A stretch of 12,941 nucleotides of DNA, taken from contig CABQHR010000032.1 in the NCBI GenBank assembly GCA_902463875.1, positions 1-12,941 of the forward strand, read 5' to 3'. Within the stretch, counting starts at the first letter, position 1; each line of letters starts with the position of its first letter. Below the pieces are notes generated by a model. That model did no database searches. It saw only the letters and a list, made by a program, of their open reading frames with translations, and was not told where the DNA came from. This stretch comes from an uncultured Collinsella sp. GTDB taxonomy: Bacteria > Actinomycetota > Coriobacteriia > Coriobacteriales > Coriobacteriaceae. Made by a program: the position numbers and the translations under genes. Positions 1 to 7,327 of the stretch are shown one piece after another.

Positions 1-33
1 GGGGGTGGGGCTATGTTCTGGCTCCCCGCCGGT

Positions 34-59
34 CGCCCGGGGCCTTTTGGCCCCGGGCG
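34..59 (-). terminator. GC-rich hairpin after the adhesin gene
   Basis: An 11-bp perfect stem (CGCCCGGGGCC at 34-44 with its complement at 49-59) closes on a TTTT loop. It starts 12 nt beyond the stop codon of the large surface-protein gene, read on the minus strand. No U-run follows the stem, so it is either a weak intrinsic terminator or a 3' stabilising hairpin. It is the only obvious structure in the 71-bp segment between that gene and the left edge. Confidence 0.6.
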
Positions 60-71
60 CTGCCAACGTGC

Positions 72-3000
72 CTAGCGCTTACGGATACCCCAGACCAGGG
101 CTCCGACGCCGGCCATGGCAATAACAAATGCCATGAGCAGTGCAGCGGCCTGCTGGTCACCCGTGGTGGGCAGGAAACCCTTGACCGTCTTGACGATGTT
201 CGTCACGGTCTTGGGCGTGCCGGGATCGGGCGTCGGCACGGGCGTCTCGGGCTTCTTGTACGTGTTGTTGAACACGATACCCTCGACGCTCTTGTCGCCC
301 TTGGTAAAGGCGACGTTCGCCTTGAGGTTGCCCTCGCCGTCGTCGACCACGTTGACGGTCGCGGTAAAGACGGACTTGTCGTAGGTCATACCGGCCTCGT
401 CGCCCTTGACCTCGCTGATGGTGTAGACGTACGTACCAGGCTCGTCGTACTCGAACTTGTCGAAGTTGATCTTGCCGTCGGCATCGTTGGTGACGGTGGA
501 CTCGATGTCCTCGCCAACGAGCTTAAAGCTAAACTCGTCCTTCTTGAGCTCGCGTCCCTCGAGCACCTTGATGGCACCGATGGAAACCTGCGTGGGCATG
601 GCGTGATACTTGTTGGTAAAGCCAGCCGACTCGGTGGTTCCCTCGAGCTTGTGCGCCGCGGTCAGCGTGCCGTCGCCGTTGTCGGTGACGGTGGTCACGA
701 TGGTGTAGGTCGCGCTGTCATAGGTGACGCCCTTGTACAGGCCGAGCGCATTGGGGCAAGCCTCGCGCAGCGTGTACGTGTGTGTGCCGGGCGCCTCGTA
801 GCGGATCGGGCTCAGCGTAACGGTGCCGTTGGCGTCGTTGGTGCCACTAGCGACAGTCACGCCGTCCTCGAGCAGATCAAACGTGAACTCGCCGGCTGCA
901 AGGTCGCGTCCGGTCAGACGCTTGACCGTCTTGACCTGATCGGTCACGGAAGAATCGGTGGGTGCCACACCGTACGTGTTGGTGAACGTGAAGGCAGCGC
1001 CGTCATCGCCGTTGCGCACGACGCGCAGATGTCCGGTGCTGTCATCGGTCACGGTGTAGGAAACCTTGCGCGTGGCGTTGGTGTCGTTGGTCACGCCAGG
1101 GGCGCTACCGGACTCGGTCACCGTATAGGTAAAGGTGTGCGAGCGCGGAGCAGCGGGGGCCTCGGGCTTGGACTCGTCGCTAGGCTCGTCGGCGTTGGCA
1201 TCAACGTCGGCGTCGGCTTCTTCAGCCCCTGCCTCGTCGGCCTCGGCCTCGTCAGCTTCGTCTGCCTCGGCCTTATCGGTCGCATCGTCCGTCACGCCCA
1301 GGGCGCGGTTGAGGTCATCGAGCGTAAAGTGGATCTTCCCAAAGTCCACGTTGCCGGCCGCGTCGTTAGTTGCGGTCGTGAGTTCGGGCATCGGGGCACC
1401 GTCCTCGTCGGCAGCCACGGTAAAGGTGAACTTACCCGCGATGTCGGCCGGGGTTAGGCCCTCGGCGGCCTGGAGCTTCTTGGTACCGGCGAGTGCGGCA
1501 TCCGCGGCCTCGGCGCCATAGACGTTCTCGAACACGGGCTCGGTGCCACCGTAGCCGGGCGTCGCCGTCAGGGTTCCGTCGCCGTTGTCGACAACGATGA
1601 CCTTAAAGCTAAAGCTCGGCTTCGCGGCGGTAATGCCCTGGTCGGCCAGCAAGTTCGTGTACTCAAAGGCCGTGTAGCTGATGGTCCACATAAGCTTGCC
1701 GTCTGCGTCGGCGCGGATGGCACGCCCGGCGCTCACCAGGTTGGCAAGCATCTCGGTGTCGTACTGCAGCCATCCAAAGCTCACCTGACCATTGAAGTTG
1801 GTAACGCACGTACCATCGATGGCTTCCGTCTCGCCCGCGTAGGCGATGCCAAAGTAGAACTCACCGTTGGCCATCGGACGACCGGTCAGCTTCTTGGTGG
1901 CAACGACCTTGGCAGGAGTACCCGGGCTATCGGTCGATGCACTATAGCTGTTGCCGAACGGAACCACAGCGCTCTCGACCGCGCTGGCACCGGTCTTGTA
2001 CTCAGTGGTCAGCGGACGATCGGAACCGCCGGAAACGGTCGTCGTAGCGGTAAGCGTACCGGCACCATCGTCGCCGATAGCAATCGTCACGGTACGGACA
2101 GCATCATCGTAGGTGTAACCGGGCTGGCCGTCGTTCTTCTCGGCCACGGTGTATTTGAAGGTCTTGCCGGCGTCAGCCTGCGTAAACTTGACCTCCTTGT
2201 CAGCCAGAATGTTAATCCGGTCGACAGCACCCTCTGCCGTCGCATGGGACTGGAAGTTGTTGGCGCCCTCGTGCAAGCCGAGCGCATTGGCCGAAGCCTG
2301 GTCGGCGGGCGTCACGGTAAAGGTGAACTGACCCTCGGTCATGGGACGTCCGTAGAGGGTCTTGCTGAGCTTGAGGCCGCCGGCTGCGGTGTAGTTGAGC
2401 TCAGTGCGGTACTTGTTGGTAAAGTGTCCGCTTTTCGTGGTGACGTTGGCGATCAGCTTGCCCTCGCCGTTCTCAGTCACGGTCACCTCGGCGGTCGCGA
2501 CATGGGCGTCGTACGTCATGCCGGCCGCGTTGCCCGCGTTCTCACGGATCTCGTACTTGTAAGTTCCGGCAGCCGTGAAGCGGATCGTGCCGAACTTAAT
2601 GGCGTTCGCGTCGCTCTTGCCCACGGTTACGGTCGTGGACTCGGGCAGCGGGGCACCCTCGGGAGCGCTGATGGTAAAGCTAAACTTGTCCGCATCCGTC
2701 CAGTCGCGACCGTCGATAGCCTTGCTCAGACCAAAGTCGAGCTCAGTCTCGAGCGGGGTCACGCTGTAGGTGTTCTTGAAGATTGCAGCCTCGGCGTTCT
2801 TCAGAACATGCTGGGCGCTGAGCGTGCCGTCGCCGTTATCGGTGATGGTCGTCTCGATGGTGAACTTGGCGTCACTGTAGGTAATGCCCTTGCTAGTGGT
2901 TCCACCGTTGACCTCGCGCAGCGTGTAGGTGTGCGTTCCGGCCTTTTCGTACTTCACGGGGCTCATCGTAATCGTGCCGTCGGTGGCGTTCTTGCCGGTG

Positions 3001-6000
3001 GCGACGACCTTGTCGCCCTCGACGAGCTGGAAGGAGAACTCGCCGTCCTTGAGGTCGCGCCCGGTCAGGACCTTGGTCGCGGTGATCTGGTCGGTGACGC
3101 TAAATTCGCCGGGGTTCGGCTTGTAGGAATTCTTGAACTCAGCAGTCTTGGCATCCTTCAGCTCGTGCTTCGCCACGAGCTTGCCCTTGCCGTTATCGGT
3201 GATCGTAGTCACGACGGTATAGGTCTTATCGTCGTAGGCGATGCCGTTGCCTTCGGCGCCCTTGGCCTCACGCAGGATATAGGTATGCTCGCCGGCCTTG
3301 TCGTAGGTGATTTTGTCCATGACGATCTTGCCGTCGGCATCGTTCTTGCCGGTGGCGACGACCTTGCCGTCCTCGACGAGCTTGAAGGAGAACTCGCCGG
3401 CGGTCATGTCACGCCCGGTCAGGGACTTGGTCGCGGTGATCTGATCGGTGACACTGGAGTTCACGGGAGTAACGCCGTAAGCATTCTCGAAGATAGCCTT
3501 CTCGACGTCCTGCAGCTCATGCTTAACCGTGAGCTTGCCATTGCCATCATCGGTGACGGTGGTCACGATGGTGTAGGCCGCGGTGCTGTAGGTGATACCG
3601 TTGTCGGCGTCGACCTTGGTCTCGCGCAGTATGTAGGTGTGCTCGCCAGCCGCAGTGTAGGTGATCTTGTCCATCGTGATCTTGCCGTCGGCCGCATTGG
3701 TGCCCCTGGCGACGACATCGTTACCCTCGACGAGCTCGAAGGAGAACTCGCCTTCCTTGAGGTCGCGGCCTGTCAGGGTCTTGGTCGCGGTGATCTGGTC
3801 GGTGACGCTGGACTTATTCGGGGCAGTGTTGTACTTGTTCTCAAAGCGTGCCGTCTCGGGACCCTCGAGCGTATGGGTCACCTTAAGCGTGCCGTCGCCG
3901 TTGTCGACGACGCTCGTCTTGATGGTGTAGGTTGTCTTATCGTACGTGATTCCGTTGCTCAGCCCCGCCTCGTTGGGGAGCTTCTCGCGCAGCTTGTAGG
4001 TGTGAGTGCCGGGCTTATCGTAAGTGATTTTGTCCATGACGATCTTGCCGTCGGCATCGTTCTTGCCGGTGGTGACGACATCGTTACCCTCGACGAGCTC
4101 GAAGGAGAACTCGCCGGCCTTGAGGTCGCGGCCGTCCAGGACCTTGGTCGCGGTGATCTGGTCCTCGACAGGCTTCACGCTATAGGTGTTCTTGAACTCG
4201 GTCTCGCCCGAGATCTTTTCAACGTCAGCCTTAAGCCCACCTGTGGCCTTAACAGCCACGGTCACTTTGAACGTGGCAACGTTCTCGCTGTAGGTGATGC
4301 CGCCGACGCCGCCCTTGACCTCGCGGACCTCATAGGTGTACTCGCCCGGCTCGGCATAAGTAATCTTGCCAAAGTTAATGGCTGCCTTGCCCTTGTCGAG
4401 ATCGGCATTGGTCACAGTTACGGTCGCGGGGTCGGGCATCGGGGCATTGTTGTCGGACGTCGCGGAGAGCTCAAACTCAAACGCATCCGTATCCGCCCAC
4501 TTGCGGCCCTCGAGCACCTTGGTCAGACTAAAGTCAGTCTTGGTATCAACCGCTGTCGGCTTGGTTGCAAGGCTAAAGATAATCTTGCCGTTGTTGCCCA
4601 GGTGCGAATGCACGTGCGTGGAAGTCGCAACGGAGGAAAGGTCATTCCACCTGGGGTTAAGCACGTCGCGCGCGGTCTCGGTCTTGTTGCCGTTCGCCTC
4701 CACATCGTCCTTGGTGGTATGCAGCTGGTCGATATAGGCCAAGCGCGCGGTTCCCTTATTAAAGGACCAATAGCCGTCATCTTTGACCAGAGCGCCGTCG
4801 TAGCTGGCGATCTCGTGCCCCTCAAACTCCACAACGGCATAGTCGTCCTTCGGCTTGCCGTTTGCGCCCATCGCCACAAACTCGTCCTTGTAGTAATAGA
4901 CGTCGTTGCCCTGCGGCTTTACCGTCGCGCGCTGGGTGCATTCCTTGTCCGTGTAGATAGGCGTGATTTTTTGGAAGTAATAGTAGCTGCTGGTATCGGC
5001 GGGCTCAAACTCGGCGACAACATCGCCCAGCTCGCCGCCCGACCACTTGTTGGCCAGGAAGTAGACCGTCTGGTTGTCGGCACCCTTATGTTTCTCGATA
5101 TACTTCTTGAGTCCGTCATCGGGCGTAAACAGGTTGTTACGCGCGGCGTCCTTGACGCTCGAGGTGTATTTAATCTGAATAGGCTTGATGTCATTGAGCG
5201 ACGTGCGCTCAAAGATCCCGTTTTCCATGTCCACGTGATAGCGGATCAGCGGAATCAGTGATGCGGGAATCTTGACCGTCACGATATCGCCCTGCTGCGC
5301 ATTGGCAGAGCGCTCGACGGTGATGACCAGGTCCTTGGCCACGCCCGAAAACTCGTACGTGTCCGTATTGCCCTTGGCTGTCTTGGTCACTTCATCAAAG
5401 GGGACGCCATTAATCTGAGCGCTGACAAACGTATCGACCTGCATAAAGTCGCCCAGCTCATCACTAAAGGTGATGTAGCCGGACTTGCTCTCGTCGTAAC
5501 CATCCTCGATCTGAGTGGGAGAGCCCTTGCCCGAGGTGATAGAGCTCGAGATATCATCAAACACCTTCTTGAGCTCATCGGCGTTCGACGCAGCCTTGTA
5601 GAAATCGGAATTCTCCGTGCGCTTACCAAGCTCATTGGTTGTGTAGGACGTGGCGTTTGGATAGTTGCTCGACACGGCGTGCATGAACTTGTTTTCGTTG
5701 CTCGTCCAGTAGTTCGTAGGATCGGCAGCGGGATTCGCACCATCAAAGATGCCGATGGTGTAGACCGTAGCGCCTTTCTCCTTCATTTTCTTGGCGGCGG
5801 CTATGGCATTGTTGGCAACCGTAGAGTTGAATTCACTGAAGTCTGTGGGCGTGCCATCCGTAAAGAACACGACTACCTTCTGGGCATCCTCGCGGCCTGA
5901 CATGCCGCGAGCAAGCTCAAGGCCGTAATCAGCCTGCGTGGCGCCGGCGGGCTTGATGGAGCCGACCGTATCCTTAAGTTCCGTCGCATCGCTACCGACA

Positions 6001-6623
6001 CACAGCGTCAGACTCTTCATAACCTGCGAATAGTTGTAATCGTCGTACGTCAATCCCTGATATTCGCGATACATATCGTTGCCGATCTTGTTGCTCTTTG
6101 CACCCGCGAATTTAACGATGGCAACCTGATGCTGCTTGGAATCATCTTCGATCTTTGCATTCTGCTCGGCAATAGCGTCGATAAAGGAACTGGCAGCGTT
6201 CTTAAGTGCGGTGATGCGTTTGGTCTGATCATTGCCGCCCATGCTCTTATCCATCGAGCCGGAGGCATCAAGCACCATAACGATATCGAGCGGTTTAGTG
6301 ACCAGCGACGTTGTGTCAGAAGTCGAAGACATCGTGGAGAGCGTTGTCACAAAGTCGGACTTTTCGTCCTCTGCGGGCTCGACCGTCTTGTCCGTCCAGA
6401 TTCGGCCTACATAACGTGTCGTCTGGTCCTGCTCGCCGCCCGACGCCCAGTATTGCCAGCGGCCGGTAGTGTCGGGGTCGACTATCTTTTTGCTCGCCGT
6501 CGGTCCGTCCATTCCTGTGCTGGACCTGGCGTTGGCCTCGGGCAGCATGGCAAATGCTGCAGCCGGCAACACCAGCACTACGGCCAGTATCACCGCCAAG
6601 AGACCCCTCGTGTACTTACTCAT
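72..6623 (-). CDS. Giant LPXTG surface protein: VWA domain plus eleven Spy0128-like isopeptide repeats
   Basis: Probably a cell-wall-anchored adhesin or pilus-tip-like protein. Residues 1-32 form a signal peptide (YTR, hydrophobic core, AFA/ANA region). A von Willebrand A domain spans about 108-365 with a full MIDAS set: D119-A-S121-G-S123, T229 and D256. Residues 370-690 match nothing I can name; they may be arm domains as in VWA-type pilus tips. Eleven tandem domains follow (about 697-2122), most with the Spy0128/FctA triad: Lys in a (T/S)K start, Glu in a YTLRE-like strand, Asn in an FxNxY end. Examples are K827/E880/N929 and K1901/E1954/N2004. A short Pro-rich stalk (2125-2137), LPTTG (2151-2155), a membrane helix (2157-2177) and RKR complete a sortase signal. 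The start is supported by AAGGGAG five nt before ATG. No sortase or partner pilin is in view. Function is inferred; ligand unknown. Confidence 0.93.
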   Translation of the reverse strand: MSKYTRGLLAVILAVVLVLPAAAFAMLPEANARSSTGMDGPTASKKIVDPDTTGRWQYWASGGEQDQTTRYVGRIWTDKTVEPAEDEKSDFVTTLSTMSSTSDTTSLVTKPLDIVMVLDASGSMDKSMGGNDQTKRITALKNAASSFIDAIAEQNAKIEDDSKQHQVAIVKFAGAKSNKIGNDMYREYQGLTYDDYNYSQVMKSLTLCVGSDATELKDTVGSIKPAGATQADYGLELARGMSGREDAQKVVVFFTDGTPTDFSEFNSTVANNAIAAAKKMKEKGATVYTIGIFDGANPAADPTNYWTSNENKFMHAVSSNYPNATSYTTNELGKRTENSDFYKAASNADELKKVFDDISSSITSGKGSPTQIEDGYDESKSGYITFSDELGDFMQVDTFVSAQINGVPFDEVTKTAKGNTDTYEFSGVAKDLVITVERSANAQQGDIVTVKIPASLIPLIRYHVDMENGIFERTSLNDIKPIQIKYTSSVKDAARNNLFTPDDGLKKYIEKHKGADNQTVYFLANKWSGGELGDVVAEFEPADTSSYYYFQKITPIYTDKECTQRATVKPQGNDVYYYKDEFVAMGANGKPKDDYAVVEFEGHEIASYDGALVKDDGYWSFNKGTARLAYIDQLHTTKDDVEANGNKTETARDVLNPRWNDLSSVATSTHVHSHLGNNGKIIFSLATKPTAVDTKTDFSLTKVLEGRKWADTDAFEFELSATSDNNAPMPDPATVTVTNADLDKGKAAINFGKITYAEPGEYTYEVREVKGGVGGITYSENVATFKVTVAVKATGGLKADVEKISGETEFKNTYSVKPVEDQITATKVLDGRDLKAGEFSFELVEGNDVVTTGKNDADGKIVMDKITYDKPGTHTYKLREKLPNEAGLSNGITYDKTTYTIKTSVVDNGDGTLKVTHTLEGPETARFENKYNTAPNKSSVTDQITATKTLTGRDLKEGEFSFELVEGNDVVARGTNAADGKITMDKITYTAAGEHTYILRETKVDADNGITYSTAAYTIVTTVTDDGNGKLTVKHELQDVEKAIFENAYGVTPVNSSVTDQITATKSLTGRDMTAGEFSFKLVEDGKVVATGKNDADGKIVMDKITYDKAGEHTYILREAKGAEGNGIAYDDKTYTVVTTITDNGKGKLVAKHELKDAKTAEFKNSYKPNPGEFSVTDQITATKVLTGRDLKDGEFSFQLVEGDKVVATGKNATDGTITMSPVKYEKAGTHTYTLREVNGGTTSKGITYSDAKFTIETTITDNGDGTLSAQHVLKNAEAAIFKNTYSVTPLETELDFGLSKAIDGRDWTDADKFSFTISAPEGAPLPESTTVTVGKSDANAIKFGTIRFTAAGTYKYEIRENAGNAAGMTYDAHVATAEVTVTENGEGKLIANVTTKSGHFTNKYRTELNYTAAGGLKLSKTLYGRPMTEGQFTFTVTPADQASANALGLHEGANNFQSHATAEGAVDRINILADKEVKFTQADAGKTFKYTVAEKNDGQPGYTYDDAVRTVTIAIGDDGAGTLTATTTVSGGSDRPLTTEYKTGASAVESAVVPFGNSYSASTDSPGTPAKVVATKKLTGRPMANGEFYFGIAYAGETEAIDGTCVTNFNGQVSFGWLQYDTEMLANLVSAGRAIRADADGKLMWTISYTAFEYTNLLADQGITAAKPSFSFKVIVVDNGDGTLTATPGYGGTEPVFENVYGAEAADAALAGTKKLQAAEGLTPADIAGKFTFTVAADEDGAPMPELTTATNDAAGNVDFGKIHFTLDDLNRALGVTDDATDKAEADEADEAEADEAGAEEADADVDANADEPSDESKPEAPAAPRSHTFTYTVTESGSAPGVTNDTNATRKVSYTVTDDSTGHLRVVRNGDDGAAFTFTNTYGVAPTDSSVTDQVKTVKRLTGRDLAAGEFTFDLLEDGVTVASGTNDANGTVTLSPIRYEAPGTHTYTLREACPNALGLYKGVTYDSATYTIVTTVTDNGDGTLTAAHKLEGTTESAGFTNKYHAMPTQVSIGAIKVLEGRELKKDEFSFKLVGEDIESTVTNDADGKINFDKFEYDEPGTYVYTISEVKGDEAGMTYDKSVFTATVNVVDDGEGNLKANVAFTKGDKSVEGIVFNNTYKKPETPVPTPDPGTPKTVTNIVKTVKGFLPTTGDQQAAALLMAFVIAMAGVGALVWGIRKR
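159..173 (-). other. LPTTG sortase recognition motif
   Basis: Codons for LPTTG lie at residues 2151-2155 of the surface protein, followed by DQQ, about 21 hydrophobic residues and a terminal RKR. This is the standard class-A-like cell-wall sorting signal: sortase cuts between Thr and Gly and joins Thr to peptidoglycan, or to a pilin if the protein is pilus-associated. Confidence 0.93.
1146..1295 (-). repeat. Acidic Asp/Glu/Ala low-complexity insert in pilin repeat 9
   Basis: Residues about 1777-1826 of the surface protein are a run dominated by Ala, Asp and Glu (EADEADEAEADEAG and similar), ending in a Pro/Ala stretch. It sits between the first half of domain 9 (K1715 side) and its Glu strand (E1837), so it interrupts the fold in a loop. 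The DNA is built of short gcctcg/gtcggc-type repeats on the plus strand, the kind of tract that changes length by slippage. Confidence 0.75.
2736..4160 (-). repeat. Four near-identical tandem pilin modules (domains 2-5)
   Basis: Domains 2 to 5 (residues about 822-1296) are each 118-121 aa and share the phasing SVTDQITATK, GRD, GEFSF, YTLRE-like, FxNxY. Domain 10 (about 1894-2013) belongs to the same subtype, whereas domains 1, 6 and 9 are another subtype with a P(M/L)P(D/E) loop. The DNA is also repeated: 3301-3360 matches 4018-4077 at 58 of 60 positions, and 3711-3752 is identical to 4074-4115 over 42 nt. Both repeat distances (717 and 363 nt) are multiples of three, so unequal exchange would keep the reading frame. 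Confidence 0.88.
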
Positions 6624-6639
6624 CGCGTCTCCCTTCTCG

Positions 6640-6760
6640 CGGTCTCAGACCTTGCAACAGCCTAAAGTTACGAAATGAGACACAATTAGGGCAGGTGACA
6701 CATGTTCCAGATTCGGTTTTGGACGTGAGACAAATGTCTCACCAAAGTTGAGACGCGGCG
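6640..6760 (-). promoter_or_regulatory. Upstream control region of the surface-protein gene with TGAGAC motif cluster
   Basis: The hexamer TGAGAC or its complement GTCTCA occurs at 6642-6647, 6676-6681, 6726-6731, 6736-6741 and 6749-6754. Chance would give well under one in this length. Two copies form a perfect dyad (separate entry) and another lies in GGTCTCAGACC at 6641-6651, itself a 5+1+5 palindrome. I cannot place a convincing -35/-10 pair. The arrangement suggests repeated binding sites for a dimeric regulator in front of the adhesin gene, but the regulator is unknown. Confidence 0.45.
6725..6742. promoter_or_regulatory. Perfect 18-bp dyad, candidate operator
   Basis: GTGAGACA-AA-TGTCTCAC is an exact inverted repeat of two 8-bp arms around AA. 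It lies about 102-119 bp upstream of the start codon of the surface-protein gene. Size and symmetry are typical of sites bound by helix-turn-helix dimers. It is too short and too distant from a gene end to be a terminator. Confidence 0.5.
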
Positions 6761-6795
6761 TTTTCGCAGGAAAACAGGTGCGACCGAAGATGGAC

Positions 6796-6825
6796 GGGCC
6801 AAAATGGCCCAATTTCCTCCAGCCA
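6796..6825. repeat. Left copy of 30-bp intergenic direct repeat
   Basis: This segment begins GGGCCAAAATGGCCC, itself a small hairpin, and ends TTTCCTCCAGCCA. It matches 7035-7064 at 24 of 30 positions. It lies just outside the left palindromic element, as the other copy lies just outside the right one, so the repeat unit appears to be direct repeat plus palindrome. Confidence 0.6.
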
Positions 6826-6846
6826 GAGGGGGTTGATTAATAAACC

Positions 6847-7010
6847 CCGCCACGAAACCGGCCCATCTACTACGTTTAGCCCGATACCCCTGACCATAAC
6901 CACGTTTCATAAAAAACCGCAGGTGTTCTACCTGCGGTTTTGTTTTTGCGTTTTTCGCTATGGTTGGGGGTTGCCACTCAAAAGTAGTAGATGGGCCGGT
7001 TTCGTGGCGG
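6847..7010. repeat. Palindromic intergenic element, copy A
   Basis: Perfect 27-bp inverted arms lie at 6847-6873 and 6984-7010 (outer ends CCGCCACGAAACC and its complement). The interior is also partly symmetric: ACCCC..ACCATA near 6885-6899 mirrors TATGGT..GGGGT at 6960-6971, and a 12-bp hairpin sits at the centre. The whole 164 bp is therefore one long imperfect palindrome. It has no coding capacity. Copy B, 250 bp to the right, shares its core. It could be a MITE/REP-like mobile repeat, a structured RNA or a large bidirectional terminator; I cannot name the family. Confidence 0.75.
6911..6946. terminator. Bidirectional intrinsic terminator at the centre of copy A
   Basis: The stem AAAACCGCAGGT (6913-6924) pairs perfectly with ACCTGCGGTTTT (6930-6941) around a GTTCT loop. 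On the minus strand the hairpin ends in six T residues; on the plus strand it ends in TTTTGTTTTT. It can therefore stop read-through from the hydrogenase operon toward the surface-protein gene, and plus-strand transcription as well. Confidence 0.8.
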
Positions 7011-7034
7011 CGGGGTCACGTGGCGGCCCTCGCA

Positions 7035-7064
7035 GGGCCAAAATGATCCGTTTTCCTCCGTCCA
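7035..7064. repeat. Right copy of 30-bp intergenic direct repeat
   Basis: It begins GGGCCAAAATGATCC and ends TTTCCTCCGTCCA, matching 6796-6825 at 24 of 30 positions. Its GGGCC end also pairs with GGCCCT at 7025-7030, giving a 6-bp hairpin with a CGC loop (7025-7039). It lies between the two palindromic elements. Confidence 0.6.
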
Positions 7065-7101
7065 CGGGAGATCAAGGGCTGCTACGGATATGGTGACATT
7101 T

Positions 7102-7255
7102 CAAAACTATACCGGTTTACTACGATAAAAATGAGATCCCCGACCACGCGTGACTTTTTCGCAAAACTGCAAGCCGTCTACCTGCGGTTTTGATTTTGCC
7201 AAATGCGGCGTGGTTGGGGGCGGGCGATTTATCGTAGTAATCCGGCATAGTTTTG
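7102..7255. repeat. Palindromic intergenic element, copy B
   Basis: Outer inverted arms at 7102-7129 and 7228-7255 match at 26 of 28 positions. The centre holds a weaker hairpin (AAAACTGCA..G at 7163-7173 with C..TGCGGTTTT ending at 7191). It aligns with copy A at a constant 250-bp offset: TACTACG at 6868 and 7118, TCTACCTGCGGTTTTG at 6927 and 7177, TGGTTGGGGG at 6961 and 7211, GTAGTA at 6984 and 7234. TTCGTGGCGG recurs at the right edge of both copies (7001 and 7256). The outer-arm sequences differ from those of copy A, yet each copy remains self-complementary. Confidence 0.72.
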
Positions 7256-7270
7256 TTCGTGGCGGCCCAA

Positions 7271-7318
7271 CCGCGCGTTCGCGCGGGGCCTGTGGGGCAT
7301 TTATGCCCCACCGGCCCC
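7271..7318 (-). terminator. Double GC hairpin downstream of the hydrogenase operon
   Basis: A 16-nt arm at 7285-7300 pairs with 7303-7318 with one mismatch (GGGGCC..TGGGGCAT / ATGCCCCA..GGCCCC). Next to it lies CCGCGCG-TT-CGCGCGG at 7271-7286, whose last two bases overlap the first arm. The larger hairpin begins 9 nt after the stop codon of the last hydrogenase gene, read on the minus strand. No U-run follows, so it may slow or protect the 3' end, with final termination at the copy A hairpin. Confidence 0.6.
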
Positions 7319-7327
7319 GTCTTCGCG

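Noticed and set aside
603..1457. Open frame of 284 codons on the plus strand
   Set aside because: Antisense to pilin domains 9-11 with Gly/Val/Arg-rich shadow composition and no recognisable domain.
2244..5261. Open frame of 1005 codons on the plus strand
   Set aside because: It lies wholly antisense to the surface-protein gene. Its repetitive content (LDELEGELA-type units) is the mirror of the pilin repeats, and I see no family signature. Codon bias in GC-rich DNA keeps this frame open.
6695..6710. LexA-like box GGAACATGTGTC upstream of the surface-protein gene
   Set aside because: Only one half resembles the Gram-positive LexA site; the dyad is not completed.
6847..7255. CRISPR array or insertion sequence
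   Set aside because: There are only two diverged palindromic copies, no regular short repeats with spacers, and no transposase reading frame in the interval.
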